Below the pieces are notes generated by a model. It was not told where the DNA came from. It saw nothing but the letters and a program-made list of their open reading frames with translations, and did no database searches. A DNA stretch of 47,883 bases from contig JAJYDM010000006.1 in assembly GCA_021777475.1 (NCBI GenBank), positions 1 to 47,883 on the forward strand, read 5' to 3'. How positions within the stretch are numbered: the first letter of the stretch is position 1; the number at the start of each line of letters is the position of its first letter. The DNA is from Actinomycetes bacterium. GTDB taxonomy: Bacteria > Actinomycetota > Acidimicrobiia > Acidimicrobiales > Acidimicrobiaceae. The translations under genes were made by a program, and so were the position numbers. This document shows positions 1 through 8,894 of this stretch, piece by piece.

Positions 1-1022
1 TGCCCGTCCACCTGGTCTATATAAACACTTAGACCCATATTGCTAACCTCGGCAACAAGCTCCTGCCAAACGGCCTCGATGTTGTTGCTCAAACCTTCCA
101 GAACATCGTCAACTGTACCGACCAAATCAACTCTGGCTATGAAAGGCTTCTCTCCAATTTCATGATATTTATGCCTCAGAGCATCGACGCAACCGTCAAC
201 GACCGCATTCAAGGTCTGAAATCCACTTATGTCGACTGTCACCAAATCAAAGAGAACCTGTGCCAATGGAAGAAATGAATGTTTAATCCCATTATTTGAA
301 ACCTCAACAAGCTCAGCACCCTTTAACCCTCGCTCGGATGGTTTGATGTGAAGTCCCTGAATATTCCCGGGATAAATCACCAGTGGAGACTCATTTAGAA
401 CACTTCGCTTGTGGATGTGCCCCAACGCCCAGTAGTCGTATCCCTTCCCTAACAGGTCCGCCAACGCCGCAGGGGCATAATTCCCATGCTCCTGCGATCC
501 ACCCACGTTTGCGTGTAGCACAGCAATGCTGAACAGATCGGAACAAGAGTCAGGAAATAGACGAGCCAAATTACGCCTTTCCTCCCGCGTCCCAAAGCTC
601 ACACCTGTGATTTCGCCAAATTGTAAACCATCGCGAGTAAGAGGAAATGTCTCTGGATCTGTGGGAAATCGAATGAGATTTTCCGGCCAAGTAATGGCTA
701 TCTCGGATGTGGTGTCAACCGGATCATGATTTCCAAAGGCCATGTACACGGCTATGCCATGAGCGTCCAACCGCAAAAGCTGCCGTCTGAGCGCAAGTTG
801 TGCGCGAGCTCCCCTCTCTATTCCATCGTAAACATCGCCCGCCAAAACTATGAAATCAACATTTTTATCGATGGCGACATCACACAGTTCCGAAAATGCC
901 CTAAGAGAAGCATCCATCAGAAGTTTGCGCAATCCGTCTTCCCGGCCCTCATGAATTCGAAATGGTGAGTCCAAATGGAGGTCAGCGGAATGAATGAACT
1001 TAAATGAGAAAGGAACCTTCAT
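1..1022 (-). CDS. SbcD/YhaO-like metallophosphoesterase (DNA repair exonuclease), 3' end cut by window edge
   Basis: A calcineurin-like phosphoesterase of the SbcD/Mre11/YhaO type, which uses two metal ions to cut DNA ends during repair. Reading the minus strand from the ATG at 1022 gives an open frame of about 340 residues that runs off the left edge without a stop. The family motifs appear in order: SADLHLDSPF near the N-terminus (DxH), AGDVYDG (GDxxD), FGNHDP (GNHD), a HAN motif, and GHIHKRS (GHxH). The first four are the metal ligands. The segment after GHIHKRS resembles the family's capping domain. The ATPase partner SbcC/YhaN would be expected downstream, outside the window. The gene is divergent from the CHAD gene, with about 105 bases between them for two promoters. 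Family assignment is secure; the exact subfamily (SbcD versus YhaO) is not. Confidence 0.85.
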   Translation of the reverse strand, partial: MKVPFSFKFIHSADLHLDSPFRIHEGREDGLRKLLMDASLRAFSELCDVAIDKNVDFIVLAGDVYDGIERGARAQLALRRQLLRLDAHGIAVYMAFGNHDPVDTTSEIAITWPENLIRFPTDPETFPLTRDGLQFGEITGVSFGTREERRNLARLFPDSCSDLFSIAVLHANVGGSQEHGNYAPAALADLLGKGYDYWALGHIHKRSVLNESPLVIYPGNIQGLHIKPSERGLKGAELVEVSNNGIKHSFLPLAQVLFDLVTVDISGFQTLNAVVDGCVDALRHKYHEIGEKPFIARVDLVGTVDDVLEGLSNNIEAVWQELVAEVSNMGLSVYIDQVDG

Positions 1023-1127
1023 TTGCCCAACCGAGGAATCACAGTCATATGCGAACCTTAGCGCACAGGTGGGACCTTAGTTCCAGATTGGAGTGCGAGA
1101 CCGCCCAGCACTGGCTAGATTCAGATC

Positions 1128-2705
1128 ATGGCATCGTCAAGGATTTCCCTTGTATTTTCATGCGGCGACGTTGAAAGGGTCCGTCTTGCAATTAGACAAC
1201 TGGCCAGTCCATTAGCGGTCCCGCTGCCGAGACAGGGCATCCTCAAACTCCTGGATACTTTTGACTGGGCTCTCGAAAGAAGTGGCGCGAGCCTTCTGCT
1301 CCATGAATACAGAACCGGGACTCAATTGATCTTGGTTGGTCCAAGACTCTCCGTTTTCGAAGATCTACCCATCGCAAACAATAAATGGATAAATGTTGAG
1401 ACAATCGAACAGCCATTTCTAAGGCGGAGCCTCTCGGAGGCAACCCATCAAAGAGCTCTTGTCGTACAAGCGTCAACCCCTGCCAGAGGCCAGCTATTCC
1501 AATTTCCGAATTCTCAGGGAATGCGGGTAGCAACCCTTTTCTTTTTTGAACTCCCGGAGATAAATAGGTGCCACATCCTACTGGTCACCAGACGAGGTTA
1601 CAGTTCGTTTCAACACAAGTTATCTGAAAAGATTTTCGCAGCATTGATGGGACTGGACATCAAGGTAGAGCGCAAGGATCCCTTTGACATGGTTCTCGGC
1701 GACCACCAGCGGTACAAGAAAGATTATCAGTCACGCTTTGCCCTTGAGTTCGAACCTTCGACATATGGATGTATCGCACTCGGGCAGGCGCTCTCCAGTG
1801 AACAGCATCGGGCCGAAATAAACGCCCCATGGATCAAAGACCATCCCGACCCGGAATTCCTCCATGACCTGCGGGTAGCTCTTAGGCGAACATCCTCGCT
1901 CATTAAATCGCTGGAGCCTCTGCTTGGGTCCATCGATACTTCCTGGTTTCGGTCCGAGCTGAAATATTTCATGAATGCGACCTCGCCAGTTCGCGATCTT
2001 GAAAACTTGGGAACCTTTACCAGCAAACAACTTGATGCCATCAAATGCTCTCCTGAAGTTGAGGCTCTGAATTCCAAGATTGCCAGAGATGTCAGTCGTA
2101 ACTACGATGAGCTTGCGCAATTGATTCCATCACCAAGGTTCGACAACCTCATTTCGAGCTGGGGGCAAATTGCAAGAAAATCTCTTTCCCTCGCCCTTGC
2201 GTCCACCCCCTCGATGAACGCCTTGGGTTCCACTAATGGTCAAGCCGAAAACATCGAGGTGTTTCCCAAGACCCGGGTAATCGAGTCAGCCAGGGTTTTG
2301 CTCGCCAGATCTGGCACAACCCTCATACGGAAGGCACGCAAAGCAAAGAAGCTCAAAACTGCTGAATCTCTGCACAGCTTGCGAAAAGAGGCCAAGACCT
2401 TTCGATACCTACTGGAATTCTACGAACCTGTATTAGAACCCGCCCGCACCAGACGATGTATCAACAGCATCAAAAAGCTCCAGGACGCGCTTGGACAGCA
2501 TCAGGATACCTTCGTGCAGATGCAGCTCCTCGAAGATTTATGCAGCACCTACAAGATACCCAAGTCAAAAGTTGCCATGGTCTTCGACGTGCTTGCATCG
2601 GATCAGAAGATAGCGCTCGAAGATTACCGAAAGGAAATTAAGTTGTTCTCCGGCCCCACTCTATTTCGTGAGATACAGTTAGCCACTGGCTACCGAAAGA
2701 AGTGA
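1128..2705 (+). CDS. CYTH-like/CHAD domain protein (probable polyphosphate-binding)
   Basis: A 525-residue two-domain protein. The C-terminal half (about residues 225-520) is a CHAD domain, an all-helical domain rich in conserved His/Arg/Lys that is known to bind inorganic polyphosphate and to target proteins to polyphosphate granules. Its repeat hallmarks are visible: LHDLRVALRRT near residue 246, LHSLRKEAKTFRYLLEF near 415, and LQDALGQHQD near 450. The N-terminal part (about 1-190) looks like a degenerate CYTH/triphosphate-tunnel domain, with LLDTFDWALERSG matching the CYTH pattern. The catalytic ExExK motif expected near the N-terminus is absent, so triphosphatase activity is unlikely. Only four bases separate its stop from the ATG of a ParA-like ATPase, which implies one operon. 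The domain call is strong; a role on polyphosphate is inferred from the family. Confidence 0.85.
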   Translation: MASSRISLVFSCGDVERVRLAIRQLASPLAVPLPRQGILKLLDTFDWALERSGASLLLHEYRTGTQLILVGPRLSVFEDLPIANNKWINVETIEQPFLRRSLSEATHQRALVVQASTPARGQLFQFPNSQGMRVATLFFFELPEINRCHILLVTRRGYSSFQHKLSEKIFAALMGLDIKVERKDPFDMVLGDHQRYKKDYQSRFALEFEPSTYGCIALGQALSSEQHRAEINAPWIKDHPDPEFLHDLRVALRRTSSLIKSLEPLLGSIDTSWFRSELKYFMNATSPVRDLENLGTFTSKQLDAIKCSPEVEALNSKIARDVSRNYDELAQLIPSPRFDNLISSWGQIARKSLSLALASTPSMNALGSTNGQAENIEVFPKTRVIESARVLLARSGTTLIRKARKAKKLKTAESLHSLRKEAKTFRYLLEFYEPVLEPARTRRCINSIKKLQDALGQHQDTFVQMQLLEDLCSTYKIPKSKVAMVFDVLASDQKIALEDYRKEIKLFSGPTLFREIQLATGYRKK

Positions 2706-2709
2706 ACAG

Positions 2710-3456
2710 ATGAAGGTCATCTCCCTTTACAACATCAAGGGCGGAGTTGGAAAAACCACTTTTGCAGTCAATATCGCCTACGAAACGGCAAGAACCGGCC
2801 TAAGAACTTTGCTCTGGGATCTGGACCCCCAAGGTTCTTCAAGCTATATCCTGCGAATCAAACCCCACATAAAAGGAGAGCTGTCCCAGGTTGTATCCGG
2901 CAAAAACTCCCTAGGAAAGTCGATCAAGGAAACCCAGTGGCCGCTGCTGGACATTGTTCCATCTGACTTCGACCTTAGGCACCTGTCCTCCTTGCTTGAG
3001 GACGAGAAACGGCAGTCATCCAAACTTTCCAAGTCCATGAAGGCATTCGGTCACGAGTATGACTTGGTAATAGTGGACAGTCCCCCGGAAGCCTCAACTG
3101 TCAGCGAAAATGTTGTGAACTTCTCGGATTTAATTGTGGTTCCCGTGATTCCAAACCCGCTTTCTATCAACACATTTGAGACATTGTTAAGATTTGCCGG
3201 TGAAATTGCCGATAAGAAGAAGACACGGCTTTTTGCAGCGTTCAATTTGGTGGATCGCAGAAAGCAGCTTCACAAACAGATGCTTGAGACTTATCTCAAT
3301 AAAGACCCAAGATTCCTTAAGCACTATGTGCCGGCATCATCTGCGATAGAACATATGACGAGCAACAGAGCGCCACTCGCGACCTATAGTTCAAGATCTT
3401 CGTCCACCACTTCTTTTTCCGATTTGACTGAAGAAATCTTGGCCCTAATGCGTTGA
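2710..3456 (+). CDS. Orphan ParA/MinD-family ATPase
   Basis: A 248-residue ParA-type P-loop ATPase. It has the deviant Walker A motif KGGVGKTT (Lys10 is the signature lysine and Lys15 the P-loop lysine), the ParA switch DLDPQG at about residues 37-42, and a Walker B-like segment LVIVDSPPE. Such ATPases form nucleotide-dependent gradients on the nucleoid or membrane and position DNA, carboxysomes, chemoreceptor clusters or other cargo. No ParB gene or parS-like repeat cluster is visible here. Chromosomal parAB normally lies near the replication origin with rsmG/jag/yidC, none of which are present. It directly follows the CHAD gene with a 4-base gap, so the CHAD protein is the obvious candidate partner or cargo adaptor. 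ATPase family is certain; cargo is inference. Confidence 0.9.
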   Translation: MKVISLYNIKGGVGKTTFAVNIAYETARTGLRTLLWDLDPQGSSSYILRIKPHIKGELSQVVSGKNSLGKSIKETQWPLLDIVPSDFDLRHLSSLLEDEKRQSSKLSKSMKAFGHEYDLVIVDSPPEASTVSENVVNFSDLIVVPVIPNPLSINTFETLLRFAGEIADKKKTRLFAAFNLVDRRKQLHKQMLETYLNKDPRFLKHYVPASSAIEHMTSNRAPLATYSSRSSSTTSFSDLTEEILALMR

Positions 3457-4085
3457 ATCTGGTGCTCGCGGACGTATTTCAAGTCCCATCATAAGCATTT
3501 TTAGTGTTCTCGCCTTGGCAAGGAAACCTTTCATTAAGGTCGGTTAGCAAGGATCGATCGACTTGAGCTGCAACCCAGCTGTCTAAAAATCTAATCAGTT
3601 GAAAATCTGACCTGAGAACCTCTTGCCGAGAAGAAAGAACCATGCATGGAAATCAAAGTTTTACAAGGTGCTGCTTTGGAGTTTCGCAGTTCAGCTATCG
3701 CTGTGAACTTGTTTGGCACTGATTGCGCACGGACCGATCATGACGCCGCCCACGCCGCTGGTTTGCTCGGCACCAACCGGGTTTGCGTTCTCCAGTTGGG
3801 GGCAAATAATTGGAGTTTCACACTCCACAAACGATATCGATCTGTCTCCCACAGCTTTACGGCACAAGAATACAGGCATATAAAGTGGGCGCCACGCATA
3901 TCATCGCAGGTGATCTTGCTTATGCTATAACAAGCTTGGAAGCCGCCTTTAAGAACACAATGGGACTGCGTTTGAAGTGGCACCAGAGAAAGGTTCGCCA
4001 CCTTTTGTTTAAACAGATTTCGTCTAAAGGTCCGAGAGGGCAAACCTTGTTTCTCACCCGGAGGGAGACGATCTAAAATCTTTCT
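3457..4085. other. 629-base gap without a convincing gene
   Basis: Only short open stretches occur here. One on the plus strand (3646-3930) opens with MEIKVLQGAALEF and contains AVNLFG, faintly like the N-terminus of an M17 aminopeptidase. The similarity stops within 30 residues and no catalytic region follows. A second short frame (3810-4076) has no recognisable motif. There is no hairpin with a T-run after the ParA stop. The stretch may be decayed coding DNA, as in the 13.5-15 kb region, but I cannot name the source. Confidence 0.4.
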
Positions 4086-4598
4086 TCAGGTACCTTGGCT
4101 ATTTAGTGTTGGGGGCAGCTGCTCTAATTCCCTGAGTTGTGCAAGGTGCTCGCCAAGGTGTGCTATTAGGTGCGATGAAATCATGTCACTGACGGTGATC
4201 TGGCCATCAGTCAAATGGGTAATTGTAATTGCCAGATCTGCGGGAGTAAGTGCGGAAAGAAAACCGGCAGTCTTTCCTATTTCAAGAGTTAGCCGGTCAA
4301 TAAGATCATAAGTGTGCAGCGAGGCAAGAGCGTTAATTCTTTGAGTCCTTTCATCATCACGGTTCGGCCGTCCCAAGATGGCAATTCTTGGCCTTCTGAG
4401 GCCTTCCTCAAGGTCGTGCCGCCAAAATTCGCACCACTCGGCCATATGCGCAACCAGCTGCTTTGAATCCCAACCTTCTGGAGAACTTTTGTCGCGGTGG
4501 CTAATTCCCTTTGGAAGACCTGCTTCCAGTAGCTCTACCAGCTCCTCAGAAACCAAATCAAATTCATTTACTAGATCAGAATCTTCAGCTTCAGCCAT
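4086..4598 (-). CDS. DinB-fold (ClbS/MDMPI-like) protein
   Basis: A 170-residue four-helix-bundle protein of the DinB/YfiT-like superfamily, whose members include thiol-dependent S-transferases, maleylpyruvate isomerases and ClbS-type hydrolases. The pattern is a metal-binding His on helix 2 (His51 in QLVAHMAEW) and further His residues on the last helix (His143, His147 and His151 in SHLIAHLGEHLAQL), consistent with the three-His metal site of the fold. Helix 1 and the GWDSKQLVAHMAEW segment are the most family-like parts. The substrate cannot be read from sequence. It is divergent from the gamma-carbonic-anhydrase-like gene, with 84 bases between the start codons. Confidence 0.65.
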   Translation of the reverse strand: MAEAEDSDLVNEFDLVSEELVELLEAGLPKGISHRDKSSPEGWDSKQLVAHMAEWCEFWRHDLEEGLRRPRIAILGRPNRDDERTQRINALASLHTYDLIDRLTLEIGKTAGFLSALTPADLAITITHLTDGQITVSDMISSHLIAHLGEHLAQLRELEQLPPTLNSQGT

Positions 4599-4682
4599 CG
4601 AAATGTCCTTTCATTCTCGTTCTCATCAAACCTGACGTAGAAATCACTAACACTTCGTTCCGGTTAATAGTTATCTTATAGC

Positions 4683-5201
4683 ATGGCCATTTACGCACTA
4701 GGTAAAAAGATCCCGAGAATTCATTCTGACGCGTATATTCATGCGGATGCAACTGTAATCGGGGATGTCACTATAGGAAAGCATTCCACCGTTTGGCCGA
4801 GCGCAGTTATACGGGCTGACTACGGGACAATCGTGATCGGGGACGAGACCTCTGTTCAAGATGGCACGGTGATACATGCCACAGCGGGATTGCTTACTCA
4901 GATCGGATCGCGCTGTGTGATCGGGCATCTTGCGCACCTCGAAGGATGCAGCATTGCCGATGATGTCCTCATCGGGTCGGGGTCCATCGTGCTGCACCGA
5001 GCCGTGGTGGAAAGCCACTCACTTGTTGGTGCGAATTCAGTGGTCACAAATGACATGATCGTTCCGTCGTACGCGATGGCCTTAGGGGTACCGGCAAAGA
5101 TCGCTCCAAATCGTGTCAAAGAAGGTACATTTACAGCCATTGTGGCCAACTACGTAGCCAATGGCAAACAGTACCGAACCGATTTGCGACGAATTGACTA
5201 G
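4683..5201 (+). CDS. Gamma-carbonic anhydrase family (left-handed beta-helix) protein
   Basis: A 172-residue hexapeptide-repeat protein matching the YrdA/PaaY/CaiE group in length and layout. Successive hexapeptide turns such as VIGDVTIG, VIRADYGTIVIGDE and IADDVLIGSGS form the left-handed beta-helix, and the C-terminus is helical. Gamma-CA metal sites use three His. Here His65 (VIHA) and His82 (IGH) are present, but the expected third position, five residues after His82, is Glu87, with a nearby His85 instead (GHLAHLEG). The protein therefore belongs to an atypical subgroup and carbonic anhydrase activity is uncertain. Its stop codon shares the tetramer CTAG with the stop of the convergent ABC ATPase gene. 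Confidence 0.85.
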   Translation: MAIYALGKKIPRIHSDAYIHADATVIGDVTIGKHSTVWPSAVIRADYGTIVIGDETSVQDGTVIHATAGLLTQIGSRCVIGHLAHLEGCSIADDVLIGSGSIVLHRAVVESHSLVGANSVVTNDMIVPSYAMALGVPAKIAPNRVKEGTFTAIVANYVANGKQYRTDLRRID

Positions 5202-5992
5202 ACAGATCTTGCTACAGCGCGGTACCGGCCCAAAGATGTTTCAATTTTCAATGGAAAATCGAAGGCGATTGTGAGATTGTCGTCCGTTAGAACGTCACCG
5301 ATCCCCCCGCTCGCCACCATATTTCCCTGCTTTAGCAGCAGGGCATGAGTTGATGATAGTGGCACGTCTTCGATGTGATGCGTAATCAACAAAAGGGACA
5401 GACTGGCGTGCTCCGCCAACAAGAAACCCAGCCGGGTCATAAACCTCTCTCTAGCACCCATGTCCAATCCAGATGTTGGTTCATCAAGCAGCAGGAGCTG
5501 AGGATTCGGCATTAGTGCTCTGGCCGTCAAGACTTGCTGACGTTCGCCTGCCGAGAGTGTTCTAAAGACCCGGCGTGACAGGTTCTGCACACCTGCCAGC
5601 TCCAGCAGGTTCTCGGCCCTGGATCTGTCGTTAGCTGTGTAGTCGTGCCACCATGGTGCCAAATCTCCAAAGACACCCGTCAATACAACCTCTTCTACCA
5701 AGAGGTCCGGACGGAGCTGGTCTGCGACCGACACGGAGCTGATTCCAATGCGTCTGCGAAGCCGTCTCATGTCAGTCTTTCCCAACTGTTCGCCCAAAAT
5801 AAAGGCGAGACCGGAGGAAGGCCGCAATTGGGCGGAGGAAATATGAAACAATGAGGTTTTTCCTGCACCATTCTGCCCCATCACAACCCAATGTTCACCT
5901 TTTCTGACTTCGAAAGAGATATTGGTTAACACTGGCTGGCTCTCGTATATAAGGCCCAACTCCACAAACTTCAACACTGGTGTATCAGGCAA
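5198..5992 (-). CDS. Stand-alone ABC transporter ATP-binding protein
   Basis: A 264-residue single ABC ATPase. It has Walker A GQNGAGKTS, the signature LSAGERQQV, Walker B LLLLDEPTSGLD and an H-loop in LLITHHIEDV. Length and the SGxGxVL-type tail (GGIGDVLTD) resemble the FepC/YlmA-like orphan ATPases rather than a duplicated ABC-F protein. No permease or binding protein lies next to it, so its membrane partner must be encoded elsewhere or it acts without one. The reading frame and motifs are complete. It converges on the gamma-carbonic-anhydrase-like gene with a 4-base overlap of the stops. Confidence 0.85.
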   Translation of the reverse strand: MPDTPVLKFVELGLIYESQPVLTNISFEVRKGEHWVVMGQNGAGKTSLFHISSAQLRPSSGLAFILGEQLGKTDMRRLRRRIGISSVSVADQLRPDLLVEEVVLTGVFGDLAPWWHDYTANDRSRAENLLELAGVQNLSRRVFRTLSAGERQQVLTARALMPNPQLLLLDEPTSGLDMGARERFMTRLGFLLAEHASLSLLLITHHIEDVPLSSTHALLLKQGNMVASGGIGDVLTDDNLTIAFDFPLKIETSLGRYRAVARSV

Positions 5993-6184
5993 ATCTCAAA
6001 TCCTCTAAACGTGAACCAGATCGATTGAACTATTAATTTTATAGTTACCGGCAACAGTTGGCTAACTCTGTGCCGACATGCCAATACTCTTCCTGAAGCC
6101 CCAATACGATGTGTTTCGACTGCCGGCGACCTGGCAAAACCATTCAGCTAACACCTTGAATCGGAGCATGAGAGCCTCCAAAGC

Positions 6185-7411
6185 TTACTTTAGATTCCAC
6201 CTATTCGAGATCGACGATCTGTCGCCATCTCCAAGATGATTTGATCTCGCGGCCATCATCTTCTGTGCGATAAGCATTGCAAGTCCTGCCAAAAATACCT
6301 CCGCTGCGGCCGATGTCCACGCCAACCGATACCCTGAACGGTCGACGATAAATCCGAAAATCAAAGGTCCCATCACCGAACCGGCATACGCACCGGATTG
6401 TGTTATGCCAGTGGCATAACCAGCTGATTTGGGATAACTCCACACAACCGCAAAATTGAACAGCCCATTCCATCCCCAGCCTGCCCCGTAGGAAATCATG
6501 GTCGCTGGGATTATGAGCCATCCGTAGCCCAACATTAGAAGGAGATACCCAATCCCGCCTGTCCCCATCATCCATGCCGTTACTGCCAGATGCTTACCGC
6601 CCCTCCTATCGGCCAGAATTCCATTGAGGAGACGGGAACTGATTCCGGTCACCGAACCCAAAACTACCAACAGGCCTGCCGCGCCTGGCGCCCATCCGGA
6701 ATTGACTGACGAAGATACTAGAAACGCCCCTAAGCCATTTGCCGCACCACTTCCAAGTCCCATTGCTATCGCGAGAACTACAAGCGGTGCAACATTGATC
6801 TTTTCCTTAACATTGCTCGGGCCAGTCTGCCGCACAGCACTTTCATGACTCTTGGGAATCAGGAAAAACAAAATCAACCCTGCAGGTGCCACAATTGCGT
6901 ACGCAAAGTGCCAGCCAATAGTCAGTGCAACGAGAGGAACCGCAAGCCCAGAAAGAAACGTCGATACAGGAATCGCTGCCTGCTTAACTCCAAATGCAAA
7001 GCCCTGCCGTGAAATCGGAACAACATTGGAAAGAAACAGGTTTACCGCGGGTTGCGATGCACCATTGACGACCCCAGCAAGCACTAGAAACAAAAGCAAA
7101 ACGAAAAAACTATTCGCCAGCAATCCAATTCCCGCTAACGCGACTACCGATGCAAGCACGCAAACCTTCAAGATCACCTCGGAACCGGACCGCTGAGCAA
7201 GCCTCCCAGAAGAGATGGAGGTAATCGATGCTGCAGCGAAAAACACAGCAACCGCCAAACCCAGCTGTGATGCATTGAGATGCAACTCCCTCCGAATTTG
7301 AACCGCTAACGCACCTGTCAGGAATACCGGAATTGTTGATACGGTAGTAATAGAAATTCCAAGAAGGACAGGCCGAAGGTCCAGCTTCTCTTTCGCTGGC
7401 TGGATCTTCAC
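6185..7411 (-). CDS. MFS transporter (CynX/NimT-like), paralog 1
   Basis: A 408-residue, 12-helix major facilitator superfamily protein. Two six-helix halves are separated by a cytoplasmic loop near residues 185-205. The loop between helices 2 and 3 has the MFS pattern SGRLAQRSG. It shares several blocks with the next gene (7611-8825), for example RQGFAFGVKQAA, FLSGLAVP and YGAGWGWNGLF, so the two are tandem duplicates. The substrate is unknown; relatives are generically annotated cyanate/nitroimidazole/organic-anion-type exporters. The roughly 200-base gap to paralog 2 could carry its own promoter. Confidence 0.85.
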   Translation of the reverse strand: MKIQPAKEKLDLRPVLLGISITTVSTIPVFLTGALAVQIRRELHLNASQLGLAVAVFFAAASITSISSGRLAQRSGSEVILKVCVLASVVALAGIGLLANSFFVLLLFLVLAGVVNGASQPAVNLFLSNVVPISRQGFAFGVKQAAIPVSTFLSGLAVPLVALTIGWHFAYAIVAPAGLILFFLIPKSHESAVRQTGPSNVKEKINVAPLVVLAIAMGLGSGAANGLGAFLVSSSVNSGWAPGAAGLLVVLGSVTGISSRLLNGILADRRGGKHLAVTAWMMGTGGIGYLLLMLGYGWLIIPATMISYGAGWGWNGLFNFAVVWSYPKSAGYATGITQSGAYAGSVMGPLIFGFIVDRSGYRLAWTSAAAEVFLAGLAMLIAQKMMAARSNHLGDGDRSSISNRWNLK

Positions 7412-7610
7412 ACCGCCTCCATCACGGTTGCAATAAGCTCAATACGTATGTGTCGATTCGGCACCGAGTTTTTTCCTCAAAATAAAGCGTGTTAGTAAAT
7501 AATCCTAAATCGAAAATGATACCTACATGAATCTATTTGATCTATGCGGAAGGAGCACTCTATCGCCGCGAAATAGGGATTTGGGGCAACCGGAGTCCGA
7601 ATTCTCTAAT

Positions 7611-8825
7611 CTATCCAACAGCGCCAGGCTGGTCTGATGTCACAAGGCGTCTGGCAATGCTAATGGCGAACGCTGCGAAGAACCCTGACAGTGCAGCCAG
7701 CCCCCAAGCAAGACGATACCCGGCCTGTTCTACGACAAATCCAAAGGCCAACGGACCGAGAACGGAACCAATATAGGCTCCCGCCTGGACGGTGCCCGTT
7801 GCATAACCAGCATATTTGGTGAAGTTTCTGACAACGCCGAAAATGAACAAGCCGTTCCATCCCCAGCCAGCTCCATAACTGATCACAGTGGCCGGAACTA
7901 TCAACCAGCCAAAACCAGTCGCGAACATCAAGTAGCCACCTCCGCCTATCGCGACCGACCAGGCCGCAACGACAAAGTGTTTCCCGTGCCTTTTATCAGC
8001 CCAGAGACCTTGACCAACTCGAGTAACGACACCGACAACTGATCCAAAAACGATCAAAAGCCCAGCAAGTCCAGGTCGCCATCCTGAATGAACCGCAAAG
8101 GAAACCACAAATGCACCAAAAGAGTTGGCGGCGCCGGTTCCCAATCCCATCGCAATTGCAAGCATTACGATCGGAGCAACCGAAGGACGGTCGAATGATG
8201 TGCGTACGCTTTCCGCATCAGCTGGCAAGATTGACTTTGGAACCAGAAAGAAGAAAAAAACGCCAAGTGGTGCAGCCGCGAGATAGGCGTACCGCCATCC
8301 AGCAGTCAATGCTAGAGCCGGAACTGCCAAACCAGCAAGGAAGGTGGCTAATGGTACCGCGGCCTGCTTTACGCCAAATGCAAAGCCTTGCCGACGTCGC
8401 GGTATCGCATGAGTAACAAAGAGATTAATGTGAGGCTGAAGCGTACCGTTTACTACACCGCCTACGGCAAGGAGAGCCACAAAAATCCCGTAGCTCCTTG
8501 CAATTGTGCCTATGCCTACCAATACAGCTGAAGACGCAATCATGCACTGCTTGATTACCAGGGCCCCATTCACCCTATGGGACAATTGGCCGGAAATAAA
8601 TGAAGACACCGCTGCAAACAGAAAGAAGATCGCAACAGCTGCCCCCAACAGCGAAGGGGTGAAGTTGAGGTCTCTCTTGATCTGCACAGCGAGGGCGCCG
8701 GTTAGAAAGACGGGTAGTACAGCTGATATTGCGACACCAATCGCCAAAACAACCGGACCGGCGCGAAAAGTTTCTTCCGTACCAGAATCCAAACCCTCCT
8801 GAAAAGATGTCTCGTTAGTAGTCAA
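7611..8825 (-). CDS. MFS transporter (CynX/NimT-like), paralog 2
   Basis: A 404-residue 12-helix MFS transporter closely resembling its neighbour at 6185-7411. The same conserved blocks recur (RQGFAFGVKQAAVP, FLAGLAVP, AMGLGTGAAN, YGAGWGWNGLF). The helix 2-3 loop has the form SGQLSHRVNG. It begins 69 bases after the end of the ferredoxin gene on the same strand, so it may be the distal gene of the electron-transfer operon or start from its own promoter. The substrate cannot be inferred. Conservation of the GVKQAA block between the paralogs suggests related substrates. Confidence 0.85.
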   Translation of the reverse strand: MTTNETSFQEGLDSGTEETFRAGPVVLAIGVAISAVLPVFLTGALAVQIKRDLNFTPSLLGAAVAIFFLFAAVSSFISGQLSHRVNGALVIKQCMIASSAVLVGIGTIARSYGIFVALLAVGGVVNGTLQPHINLFVTHAIPRRRQGFAFGVKQAAVPLATFLAGLAVPALALTAGWRYAYLAAAPLGVFFFFLVPKSILPADAESVRTSFDRPSVAPIVMLAIAMGLGTGAANSFGAFVVSFAVHSGWRPGLAGLLIVFGSVVGVVTRVGQGLWADKRHGKHFVVAAWSVAIGGGGYLMFATGFGWLIVPATVISYGAGWGWNGLFIFGVVRNFTKYAGYATGTVQAGAYIGSVLGPLAFGFVVEQAGYRLAWGLAALSGFFAAFAISIARRLVTSDQPGAVG

Positions 8826-8894
8826 GGAGCCTCCGTAGCGAGATACACCTTAGCCTCGTAACGGTCTACTTCCAGGCTGGATCAAAGCCAAATC

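Noticed and set aside
2710-3456. Chromosome-partition parA near the origin
   Set aside because: No parB, parS-like repeats, gidB/rsmG, jag or yidC nearby, so it is more likely a cargo-positioning ATPase.
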